NCBI GenBank assembly: GCA_913061095.1
Contig: CAJXVM010000006.1
Coordinates: forward strand, 124,001-188,000
Reading direction: 5' to 3'
Source of the DNA: an uncultured Ignavibacteria bacterium
Lineage (GTDB): Bacteria; Bacteroidota; Ignavibacteria; SZUA-365
DNA length: 64,000 nucleotides
Positions 43,139 to 52,480 of the stretch are shown here, piece by piece. Each line of letters starts with the position of its first letter. The stretch's first letter is position 1. A program made the translations under genes and the position numbers. Under the pieces are notes generated by a model. It did no database searches. It worked only from the letters and a program-made list of their open reading frames with translations, and had not been told where the DNA came from.

Positions 43139-45265
43139 TCAGGATTTCGCCCCATTCTTCCGCAGTCTGCTGCGTTTCTGCACGGAGAGAAAACGCGAGC
43201 GAAATTCCCGTATGGCCTGCGGGTCGCCGATGACCGTGAGCCGGTCACCCTCCTCCACAACGGTGCTGCCGCGCGGCACGATGATGTCGTCACCGCGACG
43301 GAGCCATGTCACCAGACACCCCTCCGGGAATTCCATCTCCCGGAGAGCATGTCCAATCATTTCTCCGGTCTTCTGCTCCCTCTGCACGAGCACCGACAGC
43401 GATCGCTCGTCCTGGAGCAGTGTTTCCTTCAATTCTTCGGTGCTCTTCGCGGATTCCCAGGAAGGAATGAAACTATCGTCATCGACCCTTCCGGCGATCT
43501 GTGCGAGAATGCGGAGGTGCTGTCCGGGATCGCGTTCAGGACTGACAAGAAAGAAAGTCGCTGTCACTTCCTCCTCCTCTTCCCTTCCGGTCAGGGGATT
43601 GTTGAAGCAGATATGAATCCCCTTCCGGCCGCGGACGAGGATCATTTCCGCCTGATCGAGTCCGTCAACGCGCATATGCGGCAGCGCGACGCCGTGCGTG
43701 ACGGGCGTGGCGCCGATGCGCGTGCCCTCCATGATCTGCTGGCTGATTTCCGCGGGTGAGTGCGGCACCGTGCGGGAAAGCCACCCGGACACCTGGTCCA
43801 CGACATCGGTGAATTCCACATGATCCCTGAGGTCGATAACCATGCTGCGCGCGACGATCTGGTCGAAGGGATCCTCCTCGCGCAATCCCTTCTCCTTCAT
43901 GATACCGCGGAGTTCGTAGTCGAGTCCGTCGTACCGCTGCCTTCCCAGGCGCTCGAATACATGGTAGATCGCGCCGGTCCGGCCGATCTGTCCCTTTGCA
44001 TAGTATGCGTACCAGAGCAGAGCGGCCGCTACGAGTCCGACCGTGAAAAGAATGGACATCATTCCCATCGTCATGATCAGCACCAGCGGAGCGACGATGC
44101 CCAGGATCTGCATCCACGGATACAGCGGCGATTTGTATCCGGGATCGTACGACTCGATATGGCTTTCGCGCATGACGATAACGGCGAGTGACACGAGGGC
44201 GAACATCAGGAGCTGAAAGGAGCTGGCGAGCTTCGCGATGCCGGCCGGATCGAAAATGAGCAGAATGGCAACGATGACACCGAGCGTAATGAGAATGGAC
44301 ACCATTGGCGTGCCTTTCCTCGTCAGGCGGTAGAACACCCGCGGCATGAGATGGTCGCGCGCCATGGCGAGCGGATATCGTGATGCGCTGAGCATACCCG
44401 CATTCGAAACGGATACAAAGGCAGCCAGTGCCGCAAGCGACACGAGCACTGCCCCCGTTCTGCCGAGCGACCGTTCCGCTGCGGTGGCGACCGGCGTGAG
44501 ATCGCCGGCGAGTTCCTCCATCGGCAGCACGCCGACCAAGACGACGGTGCCCAGCACATAAATCACGAGAGCACTGCCAAGCGCGAGGAACACTCCGAGA
44601 GGAAGGTTGCGCTCGGGATTCTGCACTTCCTCGGACAGGCTGGCGACTTTTGTGACCCCGATGTAGCTGATGTAGACAAGCCCCGAGGTGGAAAGCAGCG
44701 CGGTGGTGCCCGCATCGAAAAAGCCTTCGAAATGCGCGGCGTGAAGATGGCTTGTACCGTCACCGATGAAAACGGCAAGTATGGCCAGCAGGACGGTAAC
44801 GAGCACGACCTGGAATCGGCCGCTCGTTCCGGCTCCGACGATGTTGAGCCCGGCGAGCGCGACAGCGATGGCGACGGCAATGGGCACCATCGGCACTTCC
44901 GGAAAAAACAGCGCAATGTAGGCGCCCATGCCCACGAGCGCGAACGAGACCTTCAGCACCAACGCGAGCCATGTGCCGATGCCGCCGATCATGCCGGTGA
45001 CCGGACCGAGGGTACGGTCGAGGAAATAATACACGCCTCCGGCGCGCGGCATTGCCGTGCCGAGCTCAACGATGCTGAACATGGCGGGGATGAGCGGGAT
45101 CGCGGCGATCATGTAGGCGAGAATCATTGCCGGTCCCGCCTGCGCGGCGGCGATGCCGGGCAGGAGAAAAAAGCCCGCACTCAGCGTCGTGCCAGCGCCA
45201 ATGGCGAACACGTCGATGAGGCGCAGTTCCTTTTTCAGTCGTCGCTGTTTCCGGACTTCTCGCAC
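43139..45265 (-). CDS. Amino-acid permease fused to PTS EIIA-like and RCK_C (TrkA-C) domains
   Basis: About 708 residues if started at the GTG at 45265, which has a GGGAG site upstream; a longer ATG frame begins at 45337. The first 430 residues are an APC-superfamily permease of 12 helices (IDVFAIGAGTTLSAGFFLLPG, SEEVQNPERNLPLGVFLAL). A PTS EIIA type-2 domain follows (about 460-600) with its candidate phospho-histidine in GVALPHMRVDG, then a RCK_C domain (about 630-690, WLRRGDDIIVPRGSTVVEEGDRLTVIG). Both extra domains would lie in the cytosol and may gate transport by phosphorylation or ligand. No other PTS genes are in the window. Substrate unknown. Confidence 0.88.
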   Translation of the reverse strand: MREVRKQRRLKKELRLIDVFAIGAGTTLSAGFFLLPGIAAAQAGPAMILAYMIAAIPLIPAMFSIVELGTAMPRAGGVYYFLDRTLGPVTGMIGGIGTWLALVLKVSFALVGMGAYIALFFPEVPMVPIAVAIAVALAGLNIVGAGTSGRFQVVLVTVLLAILAVFIGDGTSHLHAAHFEGFFDAGTTALLSTSGLVYISYIGVTKVASLSEEVQNPERNLPLGVFLALGSALVIYVLGTVVLVGVLPMEELAGDLTPVATAAERSLGRTGAVLVSLAALAAFVSVSNAGMLSASRYPLAMARDHLMPRVFYRLTRKGTPMVSILITLGVIVAILLIFDPAGIAKLASSFQLLMFALVSLAVIVMRESHIESYDPGYKSPLYPWMQILGIVAPLVLIMTMGMMSILFTVGLVAAALLWYAYYAKGQIGRTGAIYHVFERLGRQRYDGLDYELRGIMKEKGLREEDPFDQIVARSMVIDLRDHVEFTDVVDQVSGWLSRTVPHSPAEISQQIMEGTRIGATPVTHGVALPHMRVDGLDQAEMILVRGRKGIHICFNNPLTGREEEEEVTATFFLVSPERDPGQHLRILAQIAGRVDDDSFIPSWESAKSTEELKETLLQDERSLSVLVQREQKTGEMIGHALREMEFPEGCLVTWLRRGDDIIVPRGSTVVEEGDRLTVIGDPQAIREFRSRFLSVQKRSRLRKNGAKS

Positions 45266-45408
45266 ACCAACTCCCGGTTCATGGAGATGCTCTGTGGAAC
45301 ACAAACTGTCCGGAATCAGACAGCTTGCGTGGAACACGTCGTGTTTGCTCCCTTCATTATTGGCATTTGGGGGCTAAAAAGCAATACGCGCCGCAGCACA
45401 GCGGCAGC

Positions 45409-46506
45409 TCAGCGCTCTGCCTTCTCGTCTCCGAGACAGGTGCCGACACCACGCGCGCTCTGTATCCATGGGTGATCGAGCGGCACGCTTTTCCGGTTCC
45501 CCACAATGTCTTTCAGCGGCACCGCTTCCACATCCTCTCCCCTGGCGGCAACCATGACACCGTACTGTCCCTCGCGGACGAAATCCGCGCAGGCGTTCCC
45601 GATGCGCGTCGCCAGCAGGCGGTCGTATGCCGTCGGCGCGCCACCGCGCTGCAGGTGGCCGAGAATGGTGACGCGGGATTCCAGTCCGGTACGCTCCTCC
45701 AGCTCACGCGCGAGCCGCATGGTGTGACCGTCGCCTGACGGTTCTGAGCCATCGCGTCCGTTCTGCTGTTTTTTCCCCTTTGCGGCAATTTCATCCGGAT
45801 CGCGTGGCTGCGCTCCCTCCGCGACGACAATGATGCTGAAGTTCTTTCCCCCGCGGCTGCGCCGGAGAATGGAATCGGACACGTACCCGACTTCGTAAGG
45901 GATTTCCGGGATGAGGATCACGTCGGCGCCGCCGGCCACGCCGGATCCGAGGGCAAGCCAGCCGGTGTTGTGTCCCATGACCTCGAGCACGATAATGCGG
46001 TGATGACTGTGGGCCGTGCTGTGCAGCCGGTCGATCGCCTCCGTCGCGATGCCGAGTGCCGTATCGAATCCGATCGTCGTATCGGTACCCGCGAGATCGT
46101 TGTCAATGGTTTTCGGCAGGGTGATGATGTTGAGTCCTTTTTCGAGCAGACGAAACGCGTTTTTATGCGTCCCACCGCCCCCGATGCAGACGAGTGCGTC
46201 GAGGTGATGCTTGTGATAATTCTCGACGATCACATCGGTCATGTCAAGCGTCTTGCCGCCCACGGGCATGCGATGCGGCTTTTCGCGGCTGGTGCCAAGC
46301 ATGGTACCGCCCATGGTCAGGATTCCCGACAGGTTGTCCCTGTTCAGACGGATAATGCGATTTTCCACCAGTCCGCGAAATCCGTCACGGAAACCGATGA
46401 CATTCATCCCGTATTTGCCGATCGCGGCTTTGCCGAGCGCACGGATCGCCGCGTTCAGGCCGGGACTGTCGCCGCCTGCGGTAAGTACTCCAACTGCTTT
46501 GGTCAT
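45409..46506 (-). CDS. pfkA: 6-phosphofructokinase with atypical GGGGT motif
   Basis: 365 residues. Phosphorylates fructose-6-phosphate in glycolysis. Key blocks: [16 protein letters not shown] (phosphate loop), [27 protein letters not shown] with the catalytic aspartates, EVMGHNTG, and [10 protein letters not shown]. In E. coli numbering, position 103 is Gly instead of Asp, 104 is Gly as in ATP enzymes, and 124 is Lys as in many PPi enzymes, so phosphoryl donor and metal handling are not obvious. A weak promoter (TTGCCC, 18 bases, TATCTT) lies about 50 bases upstream at 46583-46554. A weak hairpin just past the stop (45390-45405) could be a terminator. Confidence 0.93.
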   Translation of the reverse strand: MTKAVGVLTAGGDSPGLNAAIRALGKAAIGKYGMNVIGFRDGFRGLVENRIIRLNRDNLSGILTMGGTMLGTSREKPHRMPVGGKTLDMTDVIVENYHKHHLDALVCIGGGGTHKNAFRLLEKGLNIITLPKTIDNDLAGTDTTIGFDTALGIATEAIDRLHSTAHSHHRIIVLEVMGHNTGWLALGSGVAGGADVILIPEIPYEVGYVSDSILRRSRGGKNFSIIVVAEGAQPRDPDEIAAKGKKQQNGRDGSEPSGDGHTMRLARELEERTGLESRVTILGHLQRGGAPTAYDRLLATRIGNACADFVREGQYGVMVAARGEDVEAVPLKDIVGNRKSVPLDHPWIQSARGVGTCLGDEKAER

Positions 46507-46586
46507 GTCTGTGCCGGATTGAATTCTGGGTGCGTGGGTCGGTCGTGCACTGCAAGATACGGCCTCAGCCGGTCGAGGGCAACGAC

Positions 46587-46642
46587 CGGGAGCCTATCCG
46601 CCTCCGCTGCGCTACGACGGACCTTCGACAGTTCGGAACCCA
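46587..46642. repeat. Dispersed intergenic repeat, copy 1
   Basis: About 55 bases between pfkA and the polyferredoxin gene match the intergenic sequence at 60783-60838 closely. Shared core: GAGCC-ATCCGCCT-CGCTGCGCTACG-CGGACC-TCG-CAG--CGGA-CC. The centre has an inverted repeat TCCGCC/GGCGGA in the second copy, here weakened by one mismatch. Confidence 0.8.
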
Positions 46643-46665
46643 CGGCCGCTGCGGGACGAACGGGA

Positions 46666-48354
46666 TCAGCGCTCCTCGGCCGCCCGTCCGCGGTTCTGTT
46701 CGAGCAGGATGCGGTTCTTCGTGTTCCGCGTTTCCCCGACTGCCGTGACATAGATGGCCGGCGCACCTTTGACGGGACACGCATAGGTGCAGGCACCGCA
46801 GCCCACGCAGAGCGCGGGATCCACATGCGGACGCTTCAGATACAGATATTCGCCCTCGCGCGTGATCACTTCCGCCTCTTCGAAATAGATCGCTTTCGGT
46901 GTGGTCGGACACCATTCCTCGCAGACGATGCATTCCTTCCCCATTGCCCAGGGCAGACAGCGGCCGAAATCATAGAACGCCGTGCCGATGCGCAGTGGCG
47001 GACCCGCCGTTTCCTCCTTCCCCGCGGGCGGCACCCAGTTCTTTTCTTCCTCGGTGAGCTCATCGATGGCGCCGGTCGGACACACCTGCGAGCAGAGCAC
47101 GCAGGTCGGCTCGCAATACCCGATACGCGGCATGAGCATCGGCGACCAGATGCCCTCCGCACCCGCCTGCATCAGCGTCGGATGCAACGCGTTATTGGGA
47201 CAGACATTCATGCACTCCCCGCAGCGGATACAGCGCGAGAGGAATTCCCGCTCCGGCAGCGATCCCGGTGGACGCACAAGCGATGGATCGGGCGTGCGGT
47301 CGGGATTGGTGGCCGCGCGCAGCAGCGGAACCGTGAGCACACCCGCACCGGCCGTGGTCAGCACCGCGCGGCGCGTGAGGCTGACCTTCTGCGTCGTCTC
47401 TTCCCGCTTCGGGAAAAACGTGAAGTCGATGCCGGATTCCGGACAGCTCGCCACGCAGTTCATGCATAGATGGCAGTCGGTCTGATGCCAGGTCAGCCCG
47501 GGCTGCGGGTTGTCGCCACCCTGGCAGTGCATTGCGCAGCGATTGCAGTCGGTGCATAGCGAAGCACGCTTCTCGAGTCCGAGGATCGACGTCTTTGAAA
47601 ACACGCCGAGCAGAGCTCCCAGCGGACAGAGGCCGCGGCACCAGAAGCGCGTGATGAAACGGTTCGCAAGCAGGATTCCAATGAAAATCAATAGAATCAG
47701 AAAGGTCTGCTCGAAGACAACCGTCTCCGCGCGAATGAGCACGGCATGCACGACCCAGGCGATGGGTGTGAGAAGAATGGAAAACGGTCCGAGATCCGCG
47801 TACAGGCTCCAGCTGTAGAGATCATGCGTGAGCACGTTGTACGCAGGTAGCACGACCAGCGCCATCGATCGCGTCAGCAGTGCGATCGGATCGAGAAAAC
47901 CGATTAGCAGCGATCCGAAAAGCGCCGCGCCGAGCACGAAGGCGAGGATCCCGTATTTCCAGTTCTGATATGATTTCCATCGGTTGCTCTCCAGCCGCTG
48001 CCTCCCTTTCAACCTGCCCGAACGCATCGAGGCGATCATCTGGTTGATCGTGCCCATCGGACACATCCAGCCGCAGAAAAAGCGTCCGAGGAAGAGCGTT
48101 CCGACGATGATGATGACCGCGAGAAAGAGGTTGCGGTACAGTGAATGCGTGGCAATCACCGTGCTGACGGCAACGAGCGGATCGAGTTCGAGGAACAGCT
48201 CGACGGGCGCCGAGATCTCCGGGACCTCGTCGGGACTGTCGAGCGCGTCGATATTCGTCTGGAGGAGGAGATAGAAAAACAACAGGAGAAAAAAGCCCTG
48301 CGAGATGCGGCGCATCCATCGCAGGCGGCGGTAGCGTTGGAACGATGACGGCAT
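46666..48354 (-). CDS. Membrane polyferredoxin, NapH/NapG-like 4Fe-4S protein
   Basis: 562 residues. The N-terminal half has about five membrane helices and two CxxxCP motifs (FFCGWMCPMG and FWCRGLCPLG) of the NapH/NosR-type quinol oxidase module, then many 4Fe-4S motifs: CTDCNRCAMHC, CHLCMNCVASCP, CIRCGECMNVCP, CVLCSQVCP, CIVCEEWCP and CVGCGACTYACP. A twin-arginine-like LTRRAVLTTAGAGVL lies between the membrane part and the later clusters, consistent with fusion of NapH and NapG-like modules. Likely moves electrons between quinol pool and an exported oxidoreductase. Lies 18 bases downstream of a DUF362 gene, a recurring pairing. No terminal reductase is present. Confidence 0.85.
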   Translation of the reverse strand: MPSSFQRYRRLRWMRRISQGFFLLLFFYLLLQTNIDALDSPDEVPEISAPVELFLELDPLVAVSTVIATHSLYRNLFLAVIIIVGTLFLGRFFCGWMCPMGTINQMIASMRSGRLKGRQRLESNRWKSYQNWKYGILAFVLGAALFGSLLIGFLDPIALLTRSMALVVLPAYNVLTHDLYSWSLYADLGPFSILLTPIAWVVHAVLIRAETVVFEQTFLILLIFIGILLANRFITRFWCRGLCPLGALLGVFSKTSILGLEKRASLCTDCNRCAMHCQGGDNPQPGLTWHQTDCHLCMNCVASCPESGIDFTFFPKREETTQKVSLTRRAVLTTAGAGVLTVPLLRAATNPDRTPDPSLVRPPGSLPEREFLSRCIRCGECMNVCPNNALHPTLMQAGAEGIWSPMLMPRIGYCEPTCVLCSQVCPTGAIDELTEEEKNWVPPAGKEETAGPPLRIGTAFYDFGRCLPWAMGKECIVCEEWCPTTPKAIYFEEAEVITREGEYLYLKRPHVDPALCVGCGACTYACPVKGAPAIYVTAVGETRNTKNRILLEQNRGRAAEER

Positions 48355-48372
48355 GAATCGCTGGTCGCTTCG

Positions 48373-49347
48373 TTACACGGTGATTTCTTCGGTCGGAATG
48401 TCGCGCCATACGGAGGTGCCGAGTCCACGGCGTTCCGCCAGCCCGAGCCAGGGCATTTCGTCGGGTGTCATGTCGAAAAACAGCTCTCCCGCGCATGCGT
48501 CGATCGCGGTCTGCTCGGTGGAGGCAAGCAGCATCTTCCGCTCTTCGACGTCGGCGAGGCTCCCTCCCTGGGGACCGTTTCGCAGCAGCACCCGCCAGGC
48601 GTCGACGATCACGAGCGTCGGACGCAGAAACGCGGCGAGATCCACGAGGCTGTGGTGAATTTCCTGATGCAGGCGGCTTCGATTGCCCCCGAGGATGCCG
48701 TAGAGATTCTTCATGCCGAGCGTGGCACGTGTGAGTCCGTGATGTTTCGCGATGGGAAGGTTGATAAAGCGGTCGGCTTCGAGGTAGATGTCATAGACAT
48801 CCTGGCGTCCGAGCATCTCCCCTCCCATGTTCACTTCCCGGAAACGTGCCTCCTGCGGCAGCTGCACTTCCGCGCCGGCCTCGCGCGCGGCCGCGGCGAT
48901 TCCGCTGCGGTTGAAACAGCGTTTCGGGTCGTTGCAGGTGATATCGGTGACGACGACGCGCTCTGCGCCGGCTTCCACGCACTGGCGCACAACCTCCGCG
49001 ACCACGCCGGGATTGGTGTTCGCTGCCTGCTCGGGACGACGGTCCCAGCCGATATTCGGCTTGACGACGACCGTCTCACCCGGCTGCACGAACGTGCTCA
49101 TCCCGCCAAAGGCGGTGATCGCCGCGGCCGCCATTTTCGCAGGGTCTTCACCCCGGACGATCATCAGGCGATCTTCGACTCCGGCGACGCGCAGGTCGCG
49201 GGACACCGGCGCATCGTCCTTCCGGTCAAACGGTCTGCGTACGGGTTCGTGCAGCATCCATGCACCGCCGACGGCGAACGCGGCGAAACCGGCCGCCTTG
49301 CCGGTGCGCTCCATGAAATCTCTTCTGCTGATCTTGTCGTATGGCAT
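48373..49347 (-). CDS. DUF362 family protein with Tat signal
   Basis: 324 residues. A twin-arginine signal (ISRRDFMERTGKAAGFAAFAV) indicates export in folded form. The DUF362 domain shows VVVKPNIGWDRRPEQAANTNP, ADRFINLPIAKHHGLTRATLGMKNLYG and ends without the ferredoxin extension seen in some members. DUF362 proteins often act beside iron-sulfur oxidoreductases, though their reaction is unclear. A perfect AAGGAGGT ribosome site is 3 bases before the ATG. Forms a two-gene unit with the polyferredoxin gene. Confidence 0.82.
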   Translation of the reverse strand: MPYDKISRRDFMERTGKAAGFAAFAVGGAWMLHEPVRRPFDRKDDAPVSRDLRVAGVEDRLMIVRGEDPAKMAAAAITAFGGMSTFVQPGETVVVKPNIGWDRRPEQAANTNPGVVAEVVRQCVEAGAERVVVTDITCNDPKRCFNRSGIAAAAREAGAEVQLPQEARFREVNMGGEMLGRQDVYDIYLEADRFINLPIAKHHGLTRATLGMKNLYGILGGNRSRLHQEIHHSLVDLAAFLRPTLVIVDAWRVLLRNGPQGGSLADVEERKMLLASTEQTAIDACAGELFFDMTPDEMPWLGLAERRGLGTSVWRDIPTEEITV

Positions 49348-49476
49348 GGGACCTCCTTACAGGACCATAAGATAGGGATTTCTTTTTTCATCGCAAGGGC
49401 TGCTGCGTCCGCCGGCGGCTGACGGGATGCGTACCCTCCGACGGAGGGAAGCGCGGAATGCGGGAACAGTCTGTGC

Positions 49477-52332
49477 TCAGGACGGTCGCTGGACGAAGCG
49501 CGCGACAAGTTCCTGCAGCTGTTTGACGCGGAACGGTTTCGGCAGGTATTCGCTGCATCCTGCCTCGAGACTGCGGCGGCGATCATCGGCGAAGGCGTGC
49601 GCCGTCACGGCGATGATCGGGATATCGGGGACACGGGAATGCTGACGAATGCGCCGGGTGAGCTGCAGACCGTCCTCCTCACCGCGGAGCGAAATATCCA
49701 TGAGAATGAGATCGAAACGCTCGCTGGCGAGAATCTCCCACGCCTCCTCCGCGCTCTCGGCAAACTTCAGGGAACACGACGCATGCAGAATGAGCCTGAG
49801 AAATTTCTGTGTCTCGTGATCATCTTCCACGACGAGCAGCACGGGACGATGGTCATCGGCATTGCTTTCCCCGGGAGGTTCCGCTGCCACCTGTTCCTCC
49901 CCGGCGTGATCCAGCAGCGGAAGAGACAGTGTGAAGGTCGTTCCGACGCCCTTGCGACTCTTCACCGAAACAGTGCCGCCGTTGACCTCGATATAGCGCT
50001 TGGTCAGCGTCAGTCCGAGACCGAGTCCGTCATAGGGACGTGTGTACCCACCTTCCTCCTGGGAAAACGACTGGTACAGCCGCTGTATGTACTGGTCCGT
50101 CATTCCGATGCCGGAATCCTCGACCACGAGGGCCACCTGATTTTCCTGCTCCCGCACGGAAACGGTGATATCGCCGCTGTCGGTGAACTTCACCGCGTTG
50201 TCGAGGATGTTCCGGAGGGATTGTGCGACGGAATACCGGTCGATCGTCGTACGCAGATCCGCATTACCGGGACGCAGTTCAAGCTGCAGGTCCTTTTCCC
50301 TTGCCAGCGGACGCAGTTCCTCCACCACTTCGAAGGCCAGATCATAGAGCACGCATTCTTCCTTGCTGATTGAATACGTTCCGGCTTCGAGGATGGAGAG
50401 ATTGAGGATCTGGTCGACCGTTCGAAGCAGCCGCCGCACAGCGAGGTCGACCTTGGTGAAATGATCGGTTTCTTCGGCTGTGAGACGATCACGCAGATCG
50501 GTTTGCAGCAGTCCGAAATACCCCATGATGATATTCAGCGGCGTCCGGATCTCGTGGGAAATGTTCGTCAGGAATGCGTGCTTGAGACTGTCGGCCTGTT
50601 CCGCCAGTTCCTTGGACTCGATCAGCTCGCGCTCAATGCGTTTCCAGTTCGTGATGTCAAGCATGAAGCCGAGGCCGTACGGGGCGACATCCGGTCCGTA
50701 TTCCAGCGGAGCCGCGCGGATGGCCACGTCCACTTCCTTCTCACTCGTGCTGACAACATACTCGCCCTCGTACGAGCCCACTTCCCCCTGCAGTGCGGCC
50801 TGCAATGAGGGCAGAATGCGGCGGTCCCTGATCAGGTGAAGATCCAACCCTTCGAGTTTTTCGCGAGACGAACCGAGAATTTCAATGAACGCTTCGTTGA
50901 ACTGCAGCAGTCTCATGTCGCTGTCATAGAGAAAGACTCCAACCGGCAGGCGCTCGAACAGCAGGCGGTACTTTTCCTCGGATCGCGCCAGCTCGTGATT
51001 GAGATCACTGAGCTGAAGATTCATTTCGCGGATTTCCTCGTTTTTCGACTCGAGAGAGCGGTTGGCCCGCGCCTTGAGGCGCAGCAGCGACAACGCGATG
51101 AGAGACACGATACCGAGAAGAATCGCGACGATGAGGACAAAAATGATGAAGTCCTGGCTGCGGGAGTGTTCGTAGTCTTGCCGCACCTGGTCCTGCTTCT
51201 GCTGCCCGTACAGCATCCCCGCCTCGCGCAGAAACCGCGGGGTGACGAGTGCGCGCAGAGAGTCGCGGATGCGTACCGCGGAGCGATAGTGCGCCAGTGC
51301 AGTTTCTGCCTGTCCGCGACGATCCGCGAGCAGTGACAGTTCCTCGAGGACGTCCGCGACCAGCGCAGCATTCTGCATATCACGCGCGATGCTGCGTGCG
51401 CGCTCCAGCACCTCGCGGGCCCTGTCGAGCCTGCCCAGTAAGCGATTGGCAGCACCGATATTCCTGCTGACCGCAGCGATCAGTCCGCGATCGCCGACCT
51501 CTTCGGCTACGTTCAGCGCTTCCTCGAAATACTCGAGTGCGCGCGTATTCTCATTCCGCAGGAGATGCACGCTGCCGATGTCGTTAAGCGATTCAGCGAC
51601 GGGTCGTGTAAGCAGGCCGAGCCGTTTCTGCTGTGCGAGTGATTTCTGATAGACGGTCAGTGCGGAATCGAGAGCACCCCGTCGGACATACATGTCGCCG
51701 ATGCTGTTGTAGGATTCGGCGATCCCCGGGCGATGCTCTTCCCGGAGCCGGAGATCCAGCGCGCGCTGATGCATCTGCCATGCCTCCGCCGTCTCGCCGA
51801 GCGCATGCAATACCTCCGCCACATCATGCAGCGCCTGCGCCTTTCCCACATCGTTCCCGAGTGAATCGAACAGCGCGGCCGCGCGCAGATGAATTTTCAA
51901 TGCACGATCATAGCGATGAAGGGCTGCAAGCGCTGTTCCGATACCGTTATGGAGTCGCGCCCGCAGTTGCGGATCCTTCAGTCTCACCGCCATCGGCATG
52001 GCACGCCAATATGTACGCAGCGCCGCATCATGTTTCCCGGCCTGCTGATAGGCCTGCGCAAGTAATTCCTCTGCGCTGATATGCCGCCGGTCATCCCCCG
52101 CCACGCTCGCCGCGCGCGCGGCCAGCGCAGCGGCCGCTTCCGGATCCGCATCGATGAGCACCCGTGCGCTGTCGACGAGCACGCGGAAGGAATCCTGCTG
52201 CGCAGCGGCATGGGTTCCGCTTCCCACCACCGCAAGCAGCAGGAATCCGGGAATCAAACGCAGAACCGCAGAACTGATGAAGGACACTGGTGGCGAATCC
52301 ATTGTGAAGCGTGAAATATGCCAATGTTTCAT
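49477..52332 (-). CDS. Hybrid histidine kinase with TPR sensor, PAS and receiver domains
   Basis: 951 residues; M at 52332 or 52302 are both possible starts. Signal peptide, then an extracytoplasmic block of TPR repeats (about 70-380, for example ARLHNGIGTALAALHRYDRALKIHL and AESYNSIGDMYVRRGALDSALTVYQKSL), a membrane helix (about 395-418), a coiled linker, a PAS domain (about 450-570), HisKA with ISHEIRTPLNIIMGY, an ATPase domain (NILDNAVKF, EDSGIGM, DGLGLGLTLTK) and a C-terminal receiver with phospho-Asp in LILMDISLR. This Bacteroidota-style architecture senses proteins or peptides outside and signals via phosphorelay. No partner gene adjoins it. Confidence 0.92.
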   Translation of the reverse strand: MKHWHISRFTMDSPPVSFISSAVLRLIPGFLLLAVVGSGTHAAAQQDSFRVLVDSARVLIDADPEAAAALAARAASVAGDDRRHISAEELLAQAYQQAGKHDAALRTYWRAMPMAVRLKDPQLRARLHNGIGTALAALHRYDRALKIHLRAAALFDSLGNDVGKAQALHDVAEVLHALGETAEAWQMHQRALDLRLREEHRPGIAESYNSIGDMYVRRGALDSALTVYQKSLAQQKRLGLLTRPVAESLNDIGSVHLLRNENTRALEYFEEALNVAEEVGDRGLIAAVSRNIGAANRLLGRLDRAREVLERARSIARDMQNAALVADVLEELSLLADRRGQAETALAHYRSAVRIRDSLRALVTPRFLREAGMLYGQQKQDQVRQDYEHSRSQDFIIFVLIVAILLGIVSLIALSLLRLKARANRSLESKNEEIREMNLQLSDLNHELARSEEKYRLLFERLPVGVFLYDSDMRLLQFNEAFIEILGSSREKLEGLDLHLIRDRRILPSLQAALQGEVGSYEGEYVVSTSEKEVDVAIRAAPLEYGPDVAPYGLGFMLDITNWKRIERELIESKELAEQADSLKHAFLTNISHEIRTPLNIIMGYFGLLQTDLRDRLTAEETDHFTKVDLAVRRLLRTVDQILNLSILEAGTYSISKEECVLYDLAFEVVEELRPLAREKDLQLELRPGNADLRTTIDRYSVAQSLRNILDNAVKFTDSGDITVSVREQENQVALVVEDSGIGMTDQYIQRLYQSFSQEEGGYTRPYDGLGLGLTLTKRYIEVNGGTVSVKSRKGVGTTFTLSLPLLDHAGEEQVAAEPPGESNADDHRPVLLVVEDDHETQKFLRLILHASCSLKFAESAEEAWEILASERFDLILMDISLRGEEDGLQLTRRIRQHSRVPDIPIIAVTAHAFADDRRRSLEAGCSEYLPKPFRVKQLQELVARFVQRPS

Positions 52333-52480
52333 TTCTGCGTCAAGGGCGTCACAGCCCCGCGCTCCATTTCATTCGAAACGGAAATCGACGTACATTTTAC
52401 AGATTCATCCGGCGCATTTCCACGCTGCAGGGCAACGCGGCATGCGCCTTCTCCACGCATCCTGAAGACAATACACGCTC

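Noticed and set aside
49434-49448. CCCTCC-GAGGG hairpin between DUF362 and the hybrid kinase gene
   Set aside because: No T-run follows on either strand, so it is not a convincing terminator.
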